DNA of 14,428 nucleotides from SIG438 sp034117945 (GCA_034117945.1 JAXEOR010000199.1:1-14428); one strand, 5' to 3'. Shown: positions 7,197 to 14,329, numbered from the stretch's first letter. The notes: generated from the sequence alone by a model not told the origin. Made by a program: numbers and translations.

Positions 7197-7224
7197 CCTT
7201 ATTTTTGAAATAGGTTGACAATTT
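7187..7224 (-). terminator. Inverted repeat overlapping the glg -35: terminator of the upstream gene and/or operator
   Basis: Perfect 13-bp arms AAATTGTCAACCT (7187-7199) and AGGTTGACAATTT (7212-7224) flank a 12-base loop. On the minus strand the hairpin lies 41 bases after the stop of the 108-residue gene and is followed by TTTGTTTTG, as in an intrinsic terminator, but the stem is AT-rich. Its distal arm contains the TTGACA -35 of the glg promoter, so the same bases may end one transcript and start the next, or bind a regulator. Confidence 0.5.
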
Positions 7225-7265
7225 TCGTAACAGGTTTTTAAAAGTTGCAAAGGGAGGCCGGTTTT

Positions 7266-7592
7266 TCAGTGTATCTGAATCTGCTCCGCCTTACTTCGGC
7301 GGAGAAGCCCAATGGCCTGGTTCTTTTCCCCTTGTTTGACCTGCACAACCAATCGCATTCCGCCGCTGTGAGATGGCTGAAATACTGGCAGAGGAACCCC
7401 GGGACTGGCTCCGAAATTATTTTCGGTAAACTGATCCCGATGAAGAGTGGAAACAAAGAAGCTGCCGGGAACCGGGAGGGTTGCGGGATCCCTGTCGGTG
7501 ACAAAAAAATGAGAAAAGCCGGATTGCTGCAAAAGCTCCGCAGCCCGCTCCAGCTGCTTTTCCTGATGAAAAATACCGCTGATTGCCGCCAT
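7266..7592 (-). CDS. Hypothetical protein, 108 residues, possible stress-protein-like fold
   Basis: I do not recognise this protein with confidence. The 108 residues are soluble, with no signal peptide or membrane segment. The N-terminal part (MAAISGIFHQ, a helix at about 12-25, then FSHFFVTDR) and the C-terminal part (GGMRLVVQVKQGEK, then a helix with AIGLLRRSKAEQIQI) resemble the two beta-alpha-beta halves of small general-stress-type proteins (YflT/GSP17M-like), but this is only a pattern impression. ATG at 7592 is chosen because AAAGGAGG lies 7 nt upstream; the frame is open 30 codons further up, to 7682, without such a site. It has the same orientation as the glg operon, which begins with its own promoter 70 bases beyond the stop, so it is likely a separate unit. 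A link to glycogen metabolism is unproven. Confidence 0.7.
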   Translation of the reverse strand: MAAISGIFHQEKQLERAAELLQQSGFSHFFVTDRDPATLPVPGSFFVSTLHRDQFTENNFGASPGVPLPVFQPSHSGGMRLVVQVKQGEKNQAIGLLRRSKAEQIQIH

Positions 7593-7767
7593 AAAGCTGC
7601 CTCCTTTCTTGATTATCTTGTCCCGATTCCGCAAAAATAGCCCTTTGATGATTTTCCAGTCCTTCCAAAAAAATCTTTTCAACCAGGCCGGGGAACCTTT
7701 TTGTTTTATGATTCATACAATGAAAATAAGAAGAATTTTTGCATAGAAAGGGAGGAGAGATGCAGCT

Positions 7768-8082
7768 GTGAAGGAGCAATGGAAAATTATTATCAGTCGA
7801 TTGAAAAATCCGTCCGTGGTACTGAGTATCGTATCTCAGATTGTTACGGTTTTGGTATTGGTAAAGGCCCCTGTCAATTCAGAACTGGTCACCGGCATTG
7901 CAGCGGCGGTTTGCTCGGTGCTGACTCTGTTAGGAATTATGTCCGATCCGGACACGAAAACCAAGGGCTACGGAGACGATCTTCGTTTTTGCGCCCAATG
8001 TCAAAAAAACACTCAGCATACGGTTATCAACGAAAAAATGGTGTGCCGGCACTGCGGGACAGAAAGCGCCGATCCATCATAA
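7768..8082 (+). CDS. Phi-LC3-type holin-like membrane protein with C-terminal zinc ribbon
   Basis: 104 residues. Residues 1-64 match the phi-LC3 holin pattern: a short basic N-terminus (MKEQWKIIISRLKNP), two hydrophobic segments (about 16-32 and 41-58), and the typical end LGIMSDPDTK (55-64). Phage holins of this type form membrane lesions that let endolysins out. What follows is unusual for such holins: residues 74-97 contain CAQC (75-78) and CRHC (93-96), a four-cysteine zinc ribbon of the form CxxC-x14-CxxC. No lysin or other phage gene is nearby, so this is an orphan, perhaps domesticated. The start is GTG at 7768 with AGGAG 10 nt upstream; an ATG at 7760 opens only three codons and its TGA overlaps the GTG. 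It converges on the GH78-like gene. Confidence 0.75.
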   Translation: MKEQWKIIISRLKNPSVVLSIVSQIVTVLVLVKAPVNSELVTGIAAAVCSVLTLLGIMSDPDTKTKGYGDDLRFCAQCQKNTQHTVINEKMVCRHCGTESADPS

Positions 8083-8112
8083 AAGCCGCAGAATTTTTAC
8101 TTCTGCGGCTTT
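8082..8112. terminator. Bidirectional terminator between the holin-like and GH78-like genes
   Basis: AAAGCCGCAGAA (8082-8093) pairs with TTCTGCGGCTTT (8101-8112) over 12 bp with a 7-base loop. It starts at the holin-like gene's stop and lies 11 bases beyond the GH78-like stop. A/T runs on both flanks let it serve both converging transcripts. Confidence 0.88.
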
Positions 8113-8123
8113 GATCAATTTTT

Positions 8124-10265
8124 TCAGTTGGATTGTTCCGATTCCACCACTCTGATTTCCGGCGGCACGGTAATCTGGTGATTGCCGTCTGCCCTGAGCC
8201 GGGCGGTGATGAAGCCAAAGGGCGTGGGTACCCTGATATCAGCATACTCCAGCCCGAAAAGCTGTGGGCTGATCTGCACTGCTTTCCATCCGTCCTCTAT
8301 GACTGTGAGCCCCAGCAATTTTGTAGGAAGATGATAGGTGGGGGCAGCTCCCCAGGCATGGGAATAATCGCAGTCAAACCCATTCCACACTTCCTTCAGC
8401 CCCTTATCGCACTCCTGCACCAGCTCTGTCCACCGCCGGATCTGCTCCAACCCGTAAACCGAAAACAGTCCCGCCTTGGAAAGAGCGTCCAGCACAAAAA
8501 ACATAAAATAGGGCTGAGCCTGGATCAGGCTTTTGTCCTCCATCACAGCGGTCATAATTTGCTCTGCCCGGTCGCTCAAGCCGTACAGCACCGCCAGGGA
8601 ATTGGTATGCTGGCTGAAATACCGCCGATTCACATTGTCCGGCATCCAGCGATTCCCTGCTTGAGGGGTTCCTTCCCCGTCAAAATACAGTCCTCGCTCC
8701 GGATCGTAAAAGGCTTGATGGAAGGCCTTTTTCAGCAGCTTTGCCCGCCCCCGGTAGGGTGACGCTTCTCCTCTTTTTTCACAAAGCTCCGCTCCGTCAA
8801 TCAACGCTTTGTAATAAAAAGCGTTCAGCACAGCCTGCCCCAGCATCTTGGGGGGATGATGCAGCTGAAATTCATCCACCGGCACCCAGTCAACAAACAT
8901 ATAATTCGGCGGGTTCACAATCAGCCCCCGCTGGTCCGTATAGGTATAAAACCGATCCAGCAGAAGATGCAAGGCGTCCATGGTTTCATCCAGAACGCTT
9001 TCATCTCCGGTATAGCGCAAATAGTCCCGCAGCATCTGCACCCAGATCAGGCTGTAGGAGGTGTGAAACATCACTCCCTTGTGCAGCCGGAGCCAGTCCG
9101 CCGTGCGCACCAGATCCAGCCTGGTCGGCCGATGATCTGCAAAAGCATAGTATTCCATCATGCTTTCTACATAATAATCCCCGGTACAGCCCAGGGTTTC
9201 CTGATGGGTGGGGCTGTCCAGATGAAGGCTTTGGCGGCAGATGGTCAAGGTATGCCGTCCCAGCTCGTAAATGGCATTCAGCTCCTGGTCGGAGCAGCAA
9301 AAGGAGCCCGTTTCCCCCGGAGGATAACAAACGGAAACCAGTCCCGGGTCGGACAAAATCAAGGGGTGACCGGTAAAATTACTCACCGTAATCTCCAGCG
9401 TTCCCACGCTGTGCATTCTCATGCCCCGCCAGCTGCCCCGTTCTGCCGTAATCAGCCTTTCCCGGCGGGTGGTGTGGCCGGTGATTTCCTGTATGTTCAA
9501 TGTCAGCTGCAGTCCCTTTGAGCCTTGGTAACAAAATTGGGGATAACCGGCATAAATATGGTCAAAATGCAGCCAAAAGGTTGCAGGACAGCCCGGGAGC
9601 ACAGTAAGGGTATTGTTTTCCCAAAGGACTCTGCTTTGAAATTCCTCCGGTGCCGTCATCTTGACCGGCCTTTGAAACTCCTCCAAAAGAGGCGGCAGAG
9701 GACTTCTTTTTAATTTCCAAGTATTTTTCACCTCTTCCGCCTGAGACCAGTCCTCCGGCGGCCGGGTGTGGTCAGTTTCTCCCGGCTTTGTAAAGCTGGT
9801 GTTTCTTCTGGCCATCCAGCTGGAGTCCGTTCCAACGGTAAGGGTGTCCCCCTCCTGTTGGTTTTCCGCTGTTAGCAAAACGGTCAGCCCGCCCTGACCC
9901 CGGGAGGATTCCGTCATCACCTGAGGGGACAGCTGAACCTGTACAAAAATCACGTTTTTTCCCGGTAGAAGGGTTACGGGATAACAGCTGAAATAGCCTG
10001 TTTCCATGGGGTCTGTGCTGCCGTAATCTCCTCCCGGCGCAGCAGGACCTGAGCCTATAAAAGCGTCATTGAGCCACACTCGGAATGTGGTATCCGCAAA
10101 AATCTCCAGATAAGCCTGCTCCGGCGAAAAAGAAAGATCCACCGTTTTTTCAAATTCCGCCACGCAGTAGTCTGATCCCTCCCAGGGCGCAAAAATGGTA
10201 CTGCGGCACTTTTGATTTTGGGGATATTGTTCCTTGGATAGCCAAATTGTTTTTGCCTGCTTCAT
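8124..10265 (-). CDS. GH78-like (alpha-L-rhamnosidase family) glycosidase
   Basis: A 713-residue intracellular-type protein (no signal peptide) of the alpha-L-rhamnosidase family, whose members remove terminal rhamnose from plant or bacterial glycans by inversion. N-terminal beta domains (about 1-310) contain a carbohydrate-binding-like stretch (FRVWLNDAFIGSGPAAPGGD at 61-80). The (alpha/alpha)6 barrel follows (about 320-650) with DSPTHQETLGCTGDYY (350-365), the block that normally reads DCPxRxERxGWTGD and holds catalytic acids, and YSHAWGAAPTYHLP (634-647). A short beta domain closes the protein. The usual Arg residues in the first block are His and Thr here, so substrate specificity is uncertain and it could be a distant member. 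ATG at 10265 has GGAG 6 nt upstream; an in-frame GTG at 10292 is less likely. It stands alone, with its own promoter and terminator. Confidence 0.82.
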   Translation of the reverse strand: MKQAKTIWLSKEQYPQNQKCRSTIFAPWEGSDYCVAEFEKTVDLSFSPEQAYLEIFADTTFRVWLNDAFIGSGPAAPGGDYGSTDPMETGYFSCYPVTLLPGKNVIFVQVQLSPQVMTESSRGQGGLTVLLTAENQQEGDTLTVGTDSSWMARRNTSFTKPGETDHTRPPEDWSQAEEVKNTWKLKRSPLPPLLEEFQRPVKMTAPEEFQSRVLWENNTLTVLPGCPATFWLHFDHIYAGYPQFCYQGSKGLQLTLNIQEITGHTTRRERLITAERGSWRGMRMHSVGTLEITVSNFTGHPLILSDPGLVSVCYPPGETGSFCCSDQELNAIYELGRHTLTICRQSLHLDSPTHQETLGCTGDYYVESMMEYYAFADHRPTRLDLVRTADWLRLHKGVMFHTSYSLIWVQMLRDYLRYTGDESVLDETMDALHLLLDRFYTYTDQRGLIVNPPNYMFVDWVPVDEFQLHHPPKMLGQAVLNAFYYKALIDGAELCEKRGEASPYRGRAKLLKKAFHQAFYDPERGLYFDGEGTPQAGNRWMPDNVNRRYFSQHTNSLAVLYGLSDRAEQIMTAVMEDKSLIQAQPYFMFFVLDALSKAGLFSVYGLEQIRRWTELVQECDKGLKEVWNGFDCDYSHAWGAAPTYHLPTKLLGLTVIEDGWKAVQISPQLFGLEYADIRVPTPFGFITARLRADGNHQITVPPEIRVVESEQSN

Positions 10266-10585
10266 GTTAATCTCCACAGCCTTTCCGCCCACAGGAATTA
10301 AAATAAAGCTCTTATGGTGGGCTAATTAGGTATCTTTTTAAGCTGATATCCGGCACCCCTTTGCTCAATCGGCGGGCAAAAAAGGGTCTGCACCGTAAAG
10401 CAGCTTTAACAGCCAAAAGAAAGCGGCCGTTGCATACACTTAAAAGTATACCACCAAAAAGACATCTGTCAAGCATTATATTGAAAATAATTTTTTGCAC
10501 TGTCTGTCAACAAACTCCTTCCTCGGAATCAAATATAGTTGACTGGTAAAAATCATCCGTCCGTTTCACACAGAAAAGAACAGAC
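10266..10585 (-). other. Intergenic region and 5' UTR upstream of the GH78-like gene
   Basis: This gap holds the GH78 promoter at 10445-10472 and a leader of about 170 bases. A second copy of TCTGTCAA (10503-10510, the first being 10465-10472) and an isolated TATAAT (10480-10475, minus strand) lie upstream of the promoter. I see no convincing gene, tRNA or known riboswitch in it; a 62-codon minus-strand frame across 10312-10500 starts upstream of the promoter and looks like chance. Confidence 0.5.
10445..10472 (-). promoter_or_regulatory. Sigma-A promoter of the GH78-like gene
   Basis: The minus strand carries -35 TTGACA (10472-10467), a 16-base spacer and -10 TATACT (10450-10445), with TGG directly before the -10 (extended -10). 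The predicted start near 10438 leaves a leader of about 170 bases. Confidence 0.8.
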
Positions 10586-10635
10586 AAAACCGCCTCAAGC
10601 ATCAGATCTGAACATCCAAGGCTTGGGGCGGTTTT
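10586..10635. terminator. Terminator downstream of htpG
   Basis: AAAACCGCCTCAAGC (10586-10600) pairs with GCTTGGGGCGGTTTT (10621-10635), about 15 bp with one or two non-Watson-Crick positions, around a 20-base loop that contains a further small palindrome (CAGATCTG). It lies 41 bases after the htpG stop. The T run is better on the plus strand (TTTTTGTTTT), but the minus strand also reads GGCGGTTTTGTCTG, so it can act for htpG. Confidence 0.75.
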
Positions 10636-10676
10636 TGTTTTGCTGCGTCCTTGTATTAATTTTGTATCAATTCATT

Positions 10677-12536
10677 TCAGCAAATCAAATCACAGGTATC
10701 GTTGGAAAATGCCACAGGATCCTCCACAGACATTCCCTCCATCAGCAGCGCGCAGTTATACAGCACGTTGGTATACTTTTTCAGCTTGTCCTGATCCTCC
10801 TTCAAAAGCTGCTGTAGGGAAGCAAACATGGGATGGTTCACATTCAGCTCCAGCACCCGCTGAGCCTTCACCTTGTTGTCGTTTGGCATAGCGTTCAGCA
10901 CCTTTTCCATTTCCAGAGAAATATCCCCCGTACTGGACAGGCAAACCGGATGAGATTTCAGCCGGGCGGTGCCCTTGACCTCCGCAACCTGATCTCCCAG
11001 GGCTTCCTTCATAAACTGGAACAAATCCTTATGCTCCTCCTGAGCCGCTTCCTCCTTCGGTTCGGAAGCGCTGTCAGACACGGAACGGAATTCCTTATCC
11101 GCAAATTTACCCAGCACCTTAATGGCAAATTCGTCCACATCCTCTGTGAAATACAAAATCTCACAGCCTTCCTCCCGAACAGCCTCTACCTGCGGCAGCT
11201 TGGAAATTTTATCAACGCTTTCCCCGCAGGCATAATAAATATATTTCTGATCCTCCTTCATCCGATCCACATATTCCTGCAGGCTGGTCAGCTTGTCCTG
11301 GGTGGAGGAGGGGAACAGAATCAAATCCACCAAAAAGTCTTTGTCAGCACCGTAATTATCATACATACCAAATTTCAGCGGCCGCTTAAACTGCTGGTAA
11401 AAGGCTTCATAGCCCTCCCGGTCGTTCTTCATCATGCTTTCCAGCTCGCTCTTGATTTTTTTCTTGATCCGGGAGGCAATGGCCTTCAGCTGCCGGTCGT
11501 GCTGCAGCATTTCACGGGAAATATTCAGAGACAAATCGGCAGAATCCACCAGACCCTTTACAAATCCGAAATAATCCGGAAGCAAATCGGCGCATTTGTC
11601 CATAATCAGCACCCCGTTGGCATACAGCTGTAAGCCCTTTTGATATTCCTTGGTGTAATAATCAAAGGGAGGCCGGGAAGGGAAGAACAACAGCGCCTTG
11701 TAGCTGACCGCCCCATCCACGCTGGTATGCACCACCTTTATGGGATCCTCAAAATCAAAGAATTTTTCTTTATAAAAATTGTTGTATTCCTCCTGGGTTA
11801 CCTCGGATTTATTTTTCCGCCACAGAGGAACCATAGAGTTCAGAGTTTCGTCCTCCTGATAGCTTTCATACTCGTTTTCAGAGCCTTCCTTCAGCTTTTG
11901 ATGGGTGGTCATCATTTTAATAGGATACTTGATGTAATCAGAATATTTTTTCACCAGGCTTCTGAGCTTGTATTCATCCAAAAACTCGCTGTATTTTTCA
12001 TCCTCTGTGTCCGCCTTGAGATGCAGCACGATTTCCGTTCCCACTGTATCCTTTTGAGCCGGCTTGATTTCATATCCGTCCGCGCCGGAGGATACCCAGC
12101 AATAGGCTTCATCACTGCCGAATTTTTTGGAGGTTACCGTTACCTTATCCGCCACCATAAAGGCGGAATAAAACCCAACGCCGAACTGACCGATGATGTC
12201 CACGTCCTCCATGGCCTCATGCTCCTGCTTAAAGGACAGAGAGCCGCTTTTGGCGATAACGCCCAGATTGTTGTCCAGCTCCTCTTTGTCCATGCCGATT
12301 CCCGTATCACTGATGGTCAGCGTGCGAGCCTCTTTGTTAGGAGTCAGGCGAATATAGAAATTTTCCCGGTCAAAGGAAATCGATTCGTCCGTAAGAGACA
12401 GATAATAAAACTTGTCCAGCGCATCGTTGGCATTGGAAATCAATTCCCGGAGAAAAATCTCCTTGTGCGTATAAATGGAGTTAATCATCAAATCCAGCAG
12501 CCGCTTGGATTCCGACTTGAACATCTTTTTTGCCAT
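10677..12536 (-). CDS. htpG: Molecular chaperone HtpG (bacterial Hsp90)
   Basis: ATP-dependent Hsp90 chaperone that remodels client proteins in the cytoplasm, usually with DnaK. The 619 residues are the normal bacterial length. The N-terminal GHKL ATPase domain shows ELISNANDALDK (31-42, with the ATP/Mg-binding Glu31 and Asn35), ISDTGIGM (75-82) and GQFGVGFYSAF (116-126). The middle domain contains LSLNISREMLQHDRQLK, the block with the catalytic-loop Arg. The C-terminal dimerisation domain ends without an MEEVD tail, as expected for bacteria. ATG at 12536 is chosen: AGAAGG is 9 nt upstream and the protein then begins MAKK, as in relatives, whereas the ATG at 12545 touches the ribosome binding site. 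A perfect CIRCE element lies in its leader, so HrcA control is likely. Confidence 0.97.
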   Translation of the reverse strand: MAKKMFKSESKRLLDLMINSIYTHKEIFLRELISNANDALDKFYYLSLTDESISFDRENFYIRLTPNKEARTLTISDTGIGMDKEELDNNLGVIAKSGSLSFKQEHEAMEDVDIIGQFGVGFYSAFMVADKVTVTSKKFGSDEAYCWVSSGADGYEIKPAQKDTVGTEIVLHLKADTEDEKYSEFLDEYKLRSLVKKYSDYIKYPIKMMTTHQKLKEGSENEYESYQEDETLNSMVPLWRKNKSEVTQEEYNNFYKEKFFDFEDPIKVVHTSVDGAVSYKALLFFPSRPPFDYYTKEYQKGLQLYANGVLIMDKCADLLPDYFGFVKGLVDSADLSLNISREMLQHDRQLKAIASRIKKKIKSELESMMKNDREGYEAFYQQFKRPLKFGMYDNYGADKDFLVDLILFPSSTQDKLTSLQEYVDRMKEDQKYIYYACGESVDKISKLPQVEAVREEGCEILYFTEDVDEFAIKVLGKFADKEFRSVSDSASEPKEEAAQEEHKDLFQFMKEALGDQVAEVKGTARLKSHPVCLSSTGDISLEMEKVLNAMPNDNKVKAQRVLELNVNHPMFASLQQLLKEDQDKLKKYTNVLYNCALLMEGMSVEDPVAFSNDTCDLIC

Positions 12537-12560
12537 ACCAAACATCCTTCTTTCTTCATT

Positions 12561-12587
12561 TTAGCACTCCGCTATATCGAGTGCTAA
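12561..12587 (-). promoter_or_regulatory. CIRCE operator (HrcA binding site)
   Basis: TTAGCACTC (12561-12569), nine bases, then GAGTGCTAA (12579-12587): a perfect match to the CIRCE inverted repeat recognised by the heat-shock repressor HrcA. It starts 4 bases downstream of the htpG -10, spans the predicted start site and lies 24 bases upstream of the htpG ATG. Confidence 0.97.
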
Positions 12588-12591
12588 TTTT

Positions 12592-12619
12592 ATTGTACCA
12601 CGATTTTGTATTTTGTCAA
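12592..12619 (-). promoter_or_regulatory. Sigma-A promoter of htpG
   Basis: The minus strand carries -35 TTGACA (12619-12614), a 16-base spacer and -10 TACAAT (12597-12592), preceded by TGG (extended -10). The CIRCE operator follows at once, the arrangement expected for repression of initiation. Confidence 0.88.
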
Positions 12620-12704
12620 GAGCAGAAACAAAAATTTTTACAAAATTTTTTTATGCCCCAGTCACACCTGCATTTCAAAATCAGGAAACAATCCCGGCAC
12701 TTGA

Positions 12705-12724
12705 AAAAATATTGAAATATTTTT
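12705..12724 (+). repeat. AT-only palindrome upstream of the citrate synthase promoter
   Basis: AAAAATATT (12705-12713) and AATATTTTT (12716-12724) form a perfect 9-bp inverted repeat with a 2-base centre, 9 bases upstream of the -35. It is placed where an UP element or a regulator site would lie. The rest of the divergent region (12620-12704) shows nothing that I recognise. Confidence 0.4.
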
Positions 12725-12733
12725 AAGTTTAAC

Positions 12734-12762
12734 TTGCAAAAAAGCCCGTTATATGATATAAT
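12734..12762 (+). promoter_or_regulatory. Sigma-A promoter of the citrate synthase gene
   Basis: -35 TTGCAA (12734-12739), a 17-base spacer and a perfect -10 TATAAT (12757-12762) with TGA before it (extended -10). The predicted start is near 12769, giving a leader of about 70 bases. Confidence 0.8.
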
Positions 12763-12837
12763 AATCTGAAAACATAGGTTTTATTTGACGATTTTTTTAA
12801 AAATAATTCATTTTGATTTGGTTTGGAGGAGATCCTG

Positions 12838-14196
12838 TTGTCAGACAGCAAACAAAAAAAAGAAGGGCTTGCCGCTCATCATCAGCAAACCGTGAAAAAA
12901 AATTACATGATTGATCCTCAGCAGTATGCCACGTATAATGTAAAACGGGGGCTTCGCAATACTGATGGCACCGGTGTTTTGGTGGGGCTCACCTCCATCG
13001 GCGAGGTTCGGGGCTATATTATTGACGATAACGAGCGGGTGCCCATTGACGGAAGGCTGTTTTATCGGGGAATTGACGTGGTGGATTTGATTTCGGCCTG
13101 CCAGCAGGAGCATCGCTTTGGTTTTGAGGAAACCTGCTATCTGCTGCTGTTTGGTAATCTGCCTACTGCCGCTCAATTACAGGATTTTAAGACTGCCATT
13201 GAACAAAAGCAGGAGCTGCCCGCAGGATTTGTGGAGGATATGATTTTAAAGGCGCCCAGCCGCAACATTATGAATAAGCTGGCAAGAAGCGTTTTGGCTT
13301 TATATTCTTATGACGACAATCCGGACGATCTGGATTTTGACAATATTTTAAATCAGTCCATTGCCCTGCTGGCTCGTTTTCCCTCTCTGATTGCCTGCGC
13401 CTATCAGGCCAAGCGGCATTATTATGACGGCCAGAGCCTGATTATTCACACCCCCAAGCCCGGGGCTTCCATTGCAGAAAATTTACTGCATATGATCCGT
13501 TCGGATAATCAGTACACCCCTCAGGAGGCGCATGCGCTGGATATTGCCTTGACCCTTCATGCAGAGCACGGCGGCGGCAACAACTCCGCCTTCGCCACCC
13601 ACGTTGTTTCCTCCTCCGGGACAGACACCTATTCGGTCATCGCCACTGCCGTAGGAGCCTTAAAGGGCTTTAAGCACGGCGGCGCCAACATCAAAGCCAG
13701 AAATATGATGATGGATTTAGAGGAAAAGGTTCCCGATTGGGAGGATGAGGACGCCATTTGTGAATATCTGGCCAAGCTTCTGAAAAAGGAGGCCTTTGAC
13801 CAAAGCGGATTGATTTACGGCTTCGGTCATGCGGTTTATACCATTTCAGATCCCCGAGCCACCGTTCTGAAGGAGCAGGTGAAAAACCTTGCCCTGGGGA
13901 CAGAATTTGAGCAGGAATACAGGCTGTACGAACGGGTGGAAAAGCTGGTTCCGGGTGTGTTCCGTCAGAAATTCAATCGGGATGTAGTGACCAATGTGGA
14001 TTATTACTCCGGTCTTTTGTACCGGATGCTGAACATTCCGGAGGAGTTATTCACCCCCATCTTTGCCATGGCTCGTATCGTAGGCTGGTGCGCTCACCGG
14101 ATCGAGGAGGTATACGCCAACGGGAAAATTATTCGTCCCGCATACAAAAGCGTGTCTCCCCGTCAAAAATACGTGCCCATCCAGGAAAGAAAATAA
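12838..14196 (+). CDS. gltA: Citrate synthase (citrate/2-methylcitrate synthase family)
   Basis: Condenses oxaloacetate and acetyl-CoA to citrate, the entry to the (often partial) TCA cycle that supplies 2-oxoglutarate and glutamate in anaerobic Clostridia; cytoplasmic. The 452 residues match the longer clostridial citrate synthases. The catalytic triad is visible: His244 in HAEHGGGN (241-248), His331 in YGFGHAVY (327-334) and Asp388 in NVDYYSG (386-392); KHGGAN (279-284) and RIVGWCAHRIEE (413-424) are also conserved. The start is TTG at 12838, with GGAGG 8 nt upstream; a TTG at 12823 overlaps that site and is unlikely. No aconitase or isocitrate dehydrogenase gene follows, so the gene is monocistronic here. 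A 2-methylcitrate activity cannot be excluded by sequence. Confidence 0.93.
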   Translation: MSDSKQKKEGLAAHHQQTVKKNYMIDPQQYATYNVKRGLRNTDGTGVLVGLTSIGEVRGYIIDDNERVPIDGRLFYRGIDVVDLISACQQEHRFGFEETCYLLLFGNLPTAAQLQDFKTAIEQKQELPAGFVEDMILKAPSRNIMNKLARSVLALYSYDDNPDDLDFDNILNQSIALLARFPSLIACAYQAKRHYYDGQSLIIHTPKPGASIAENLLHMIRSDNQYTPQEAHALDIALTLHAEHGGGNNSAFATHVVSSSGTDTYSVIATAVGALKGFKHGGANIKARNMMMDLEEKVPDWEDEDAICEYLAKLLKKEAFDQSGLIYGFGHAVYTISDPRATVLKEQVKNLALGTEFEQEYRLYERVEKLVPGVFRQKFNRDVVTNVDYYSGLLYRMLNIPEELFTPIFAMARIVGWCAHRIEEVYANGKIIRPAYKSVSPRQKYVPIQERK

Positions 14197-14210
14197 AAAA
14201 GAAAAAGAAG

Positions 14211-14238
14211 TCCTAAGGGAGTTCAGCTTAGGGATTTT
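14211..14238 (+). terminator. Weak terminator-like hairpin after citrate synthase
   Basis: TCCTAAG (14211-14217) pairs with CTTAGGG (14227-14233), ending in one T-G wobble, with a 9-base loop and followed by ATTTTA. It is 14 bases past the stop. The stem is short; the stronger hairpin at 14287 probably completes termination. Confidence 0.45.
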
Positions 14239-14286
14239 ACAAAACAAGTAAAATTTTTATCTGACACTCCTCAAGCGGTGCAAACG

Positions 14287-14329
14287 AAAAGACCATACAT
14301 TAGGAATTAACCTTTTGTGTGGTCTTTTT
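14287..14329. terminator. Bidirectional terminator between converging genes
   Basis: AAAAGACCATACA (14287-14299) pairs with TGTGTGGTCTTTT (14316-14328), 13 bp with one G-T wobble, around a 16-base loop. T runs flank both sides (plus strand TTTTT at 14325-14329; minus strand TTTTCG). It serves citrate synthase and a minus-strand gene arriving from the right edge. Confidence 0.82.

Noticed and set aside
7026..7250. 74-codon minus-strand frame across the glg promoter
   Set aside because: It begins upstream of the promoter and runs through the -35 and -10; only its last 21 codons, with their own ribosome binding site, could be translated from the mapped promoter.
7283..7303. Stem CTCCGCC/GGCGGAG near the end of the 108-residue gene
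   Set aside because: It lies inside the coding region and has no T run on either side; explained by the Arg- and Glu-rich codons.
7593..7767. Promoters for the divergent 108-residue and holin-like genes
   Set aside because: TATGAT, TACAAT and CATAAA boxes can be seen, but none has an acceptable -35 at the right distance, so no promoter is called.
11640..12587. 315-codon plus-strand frame opposite htpG
   Set aside because: It is fully antisense to a clearly functional htpG, has no recognisable domain, and its composition is what the opposite strand of a conserved gene produces.
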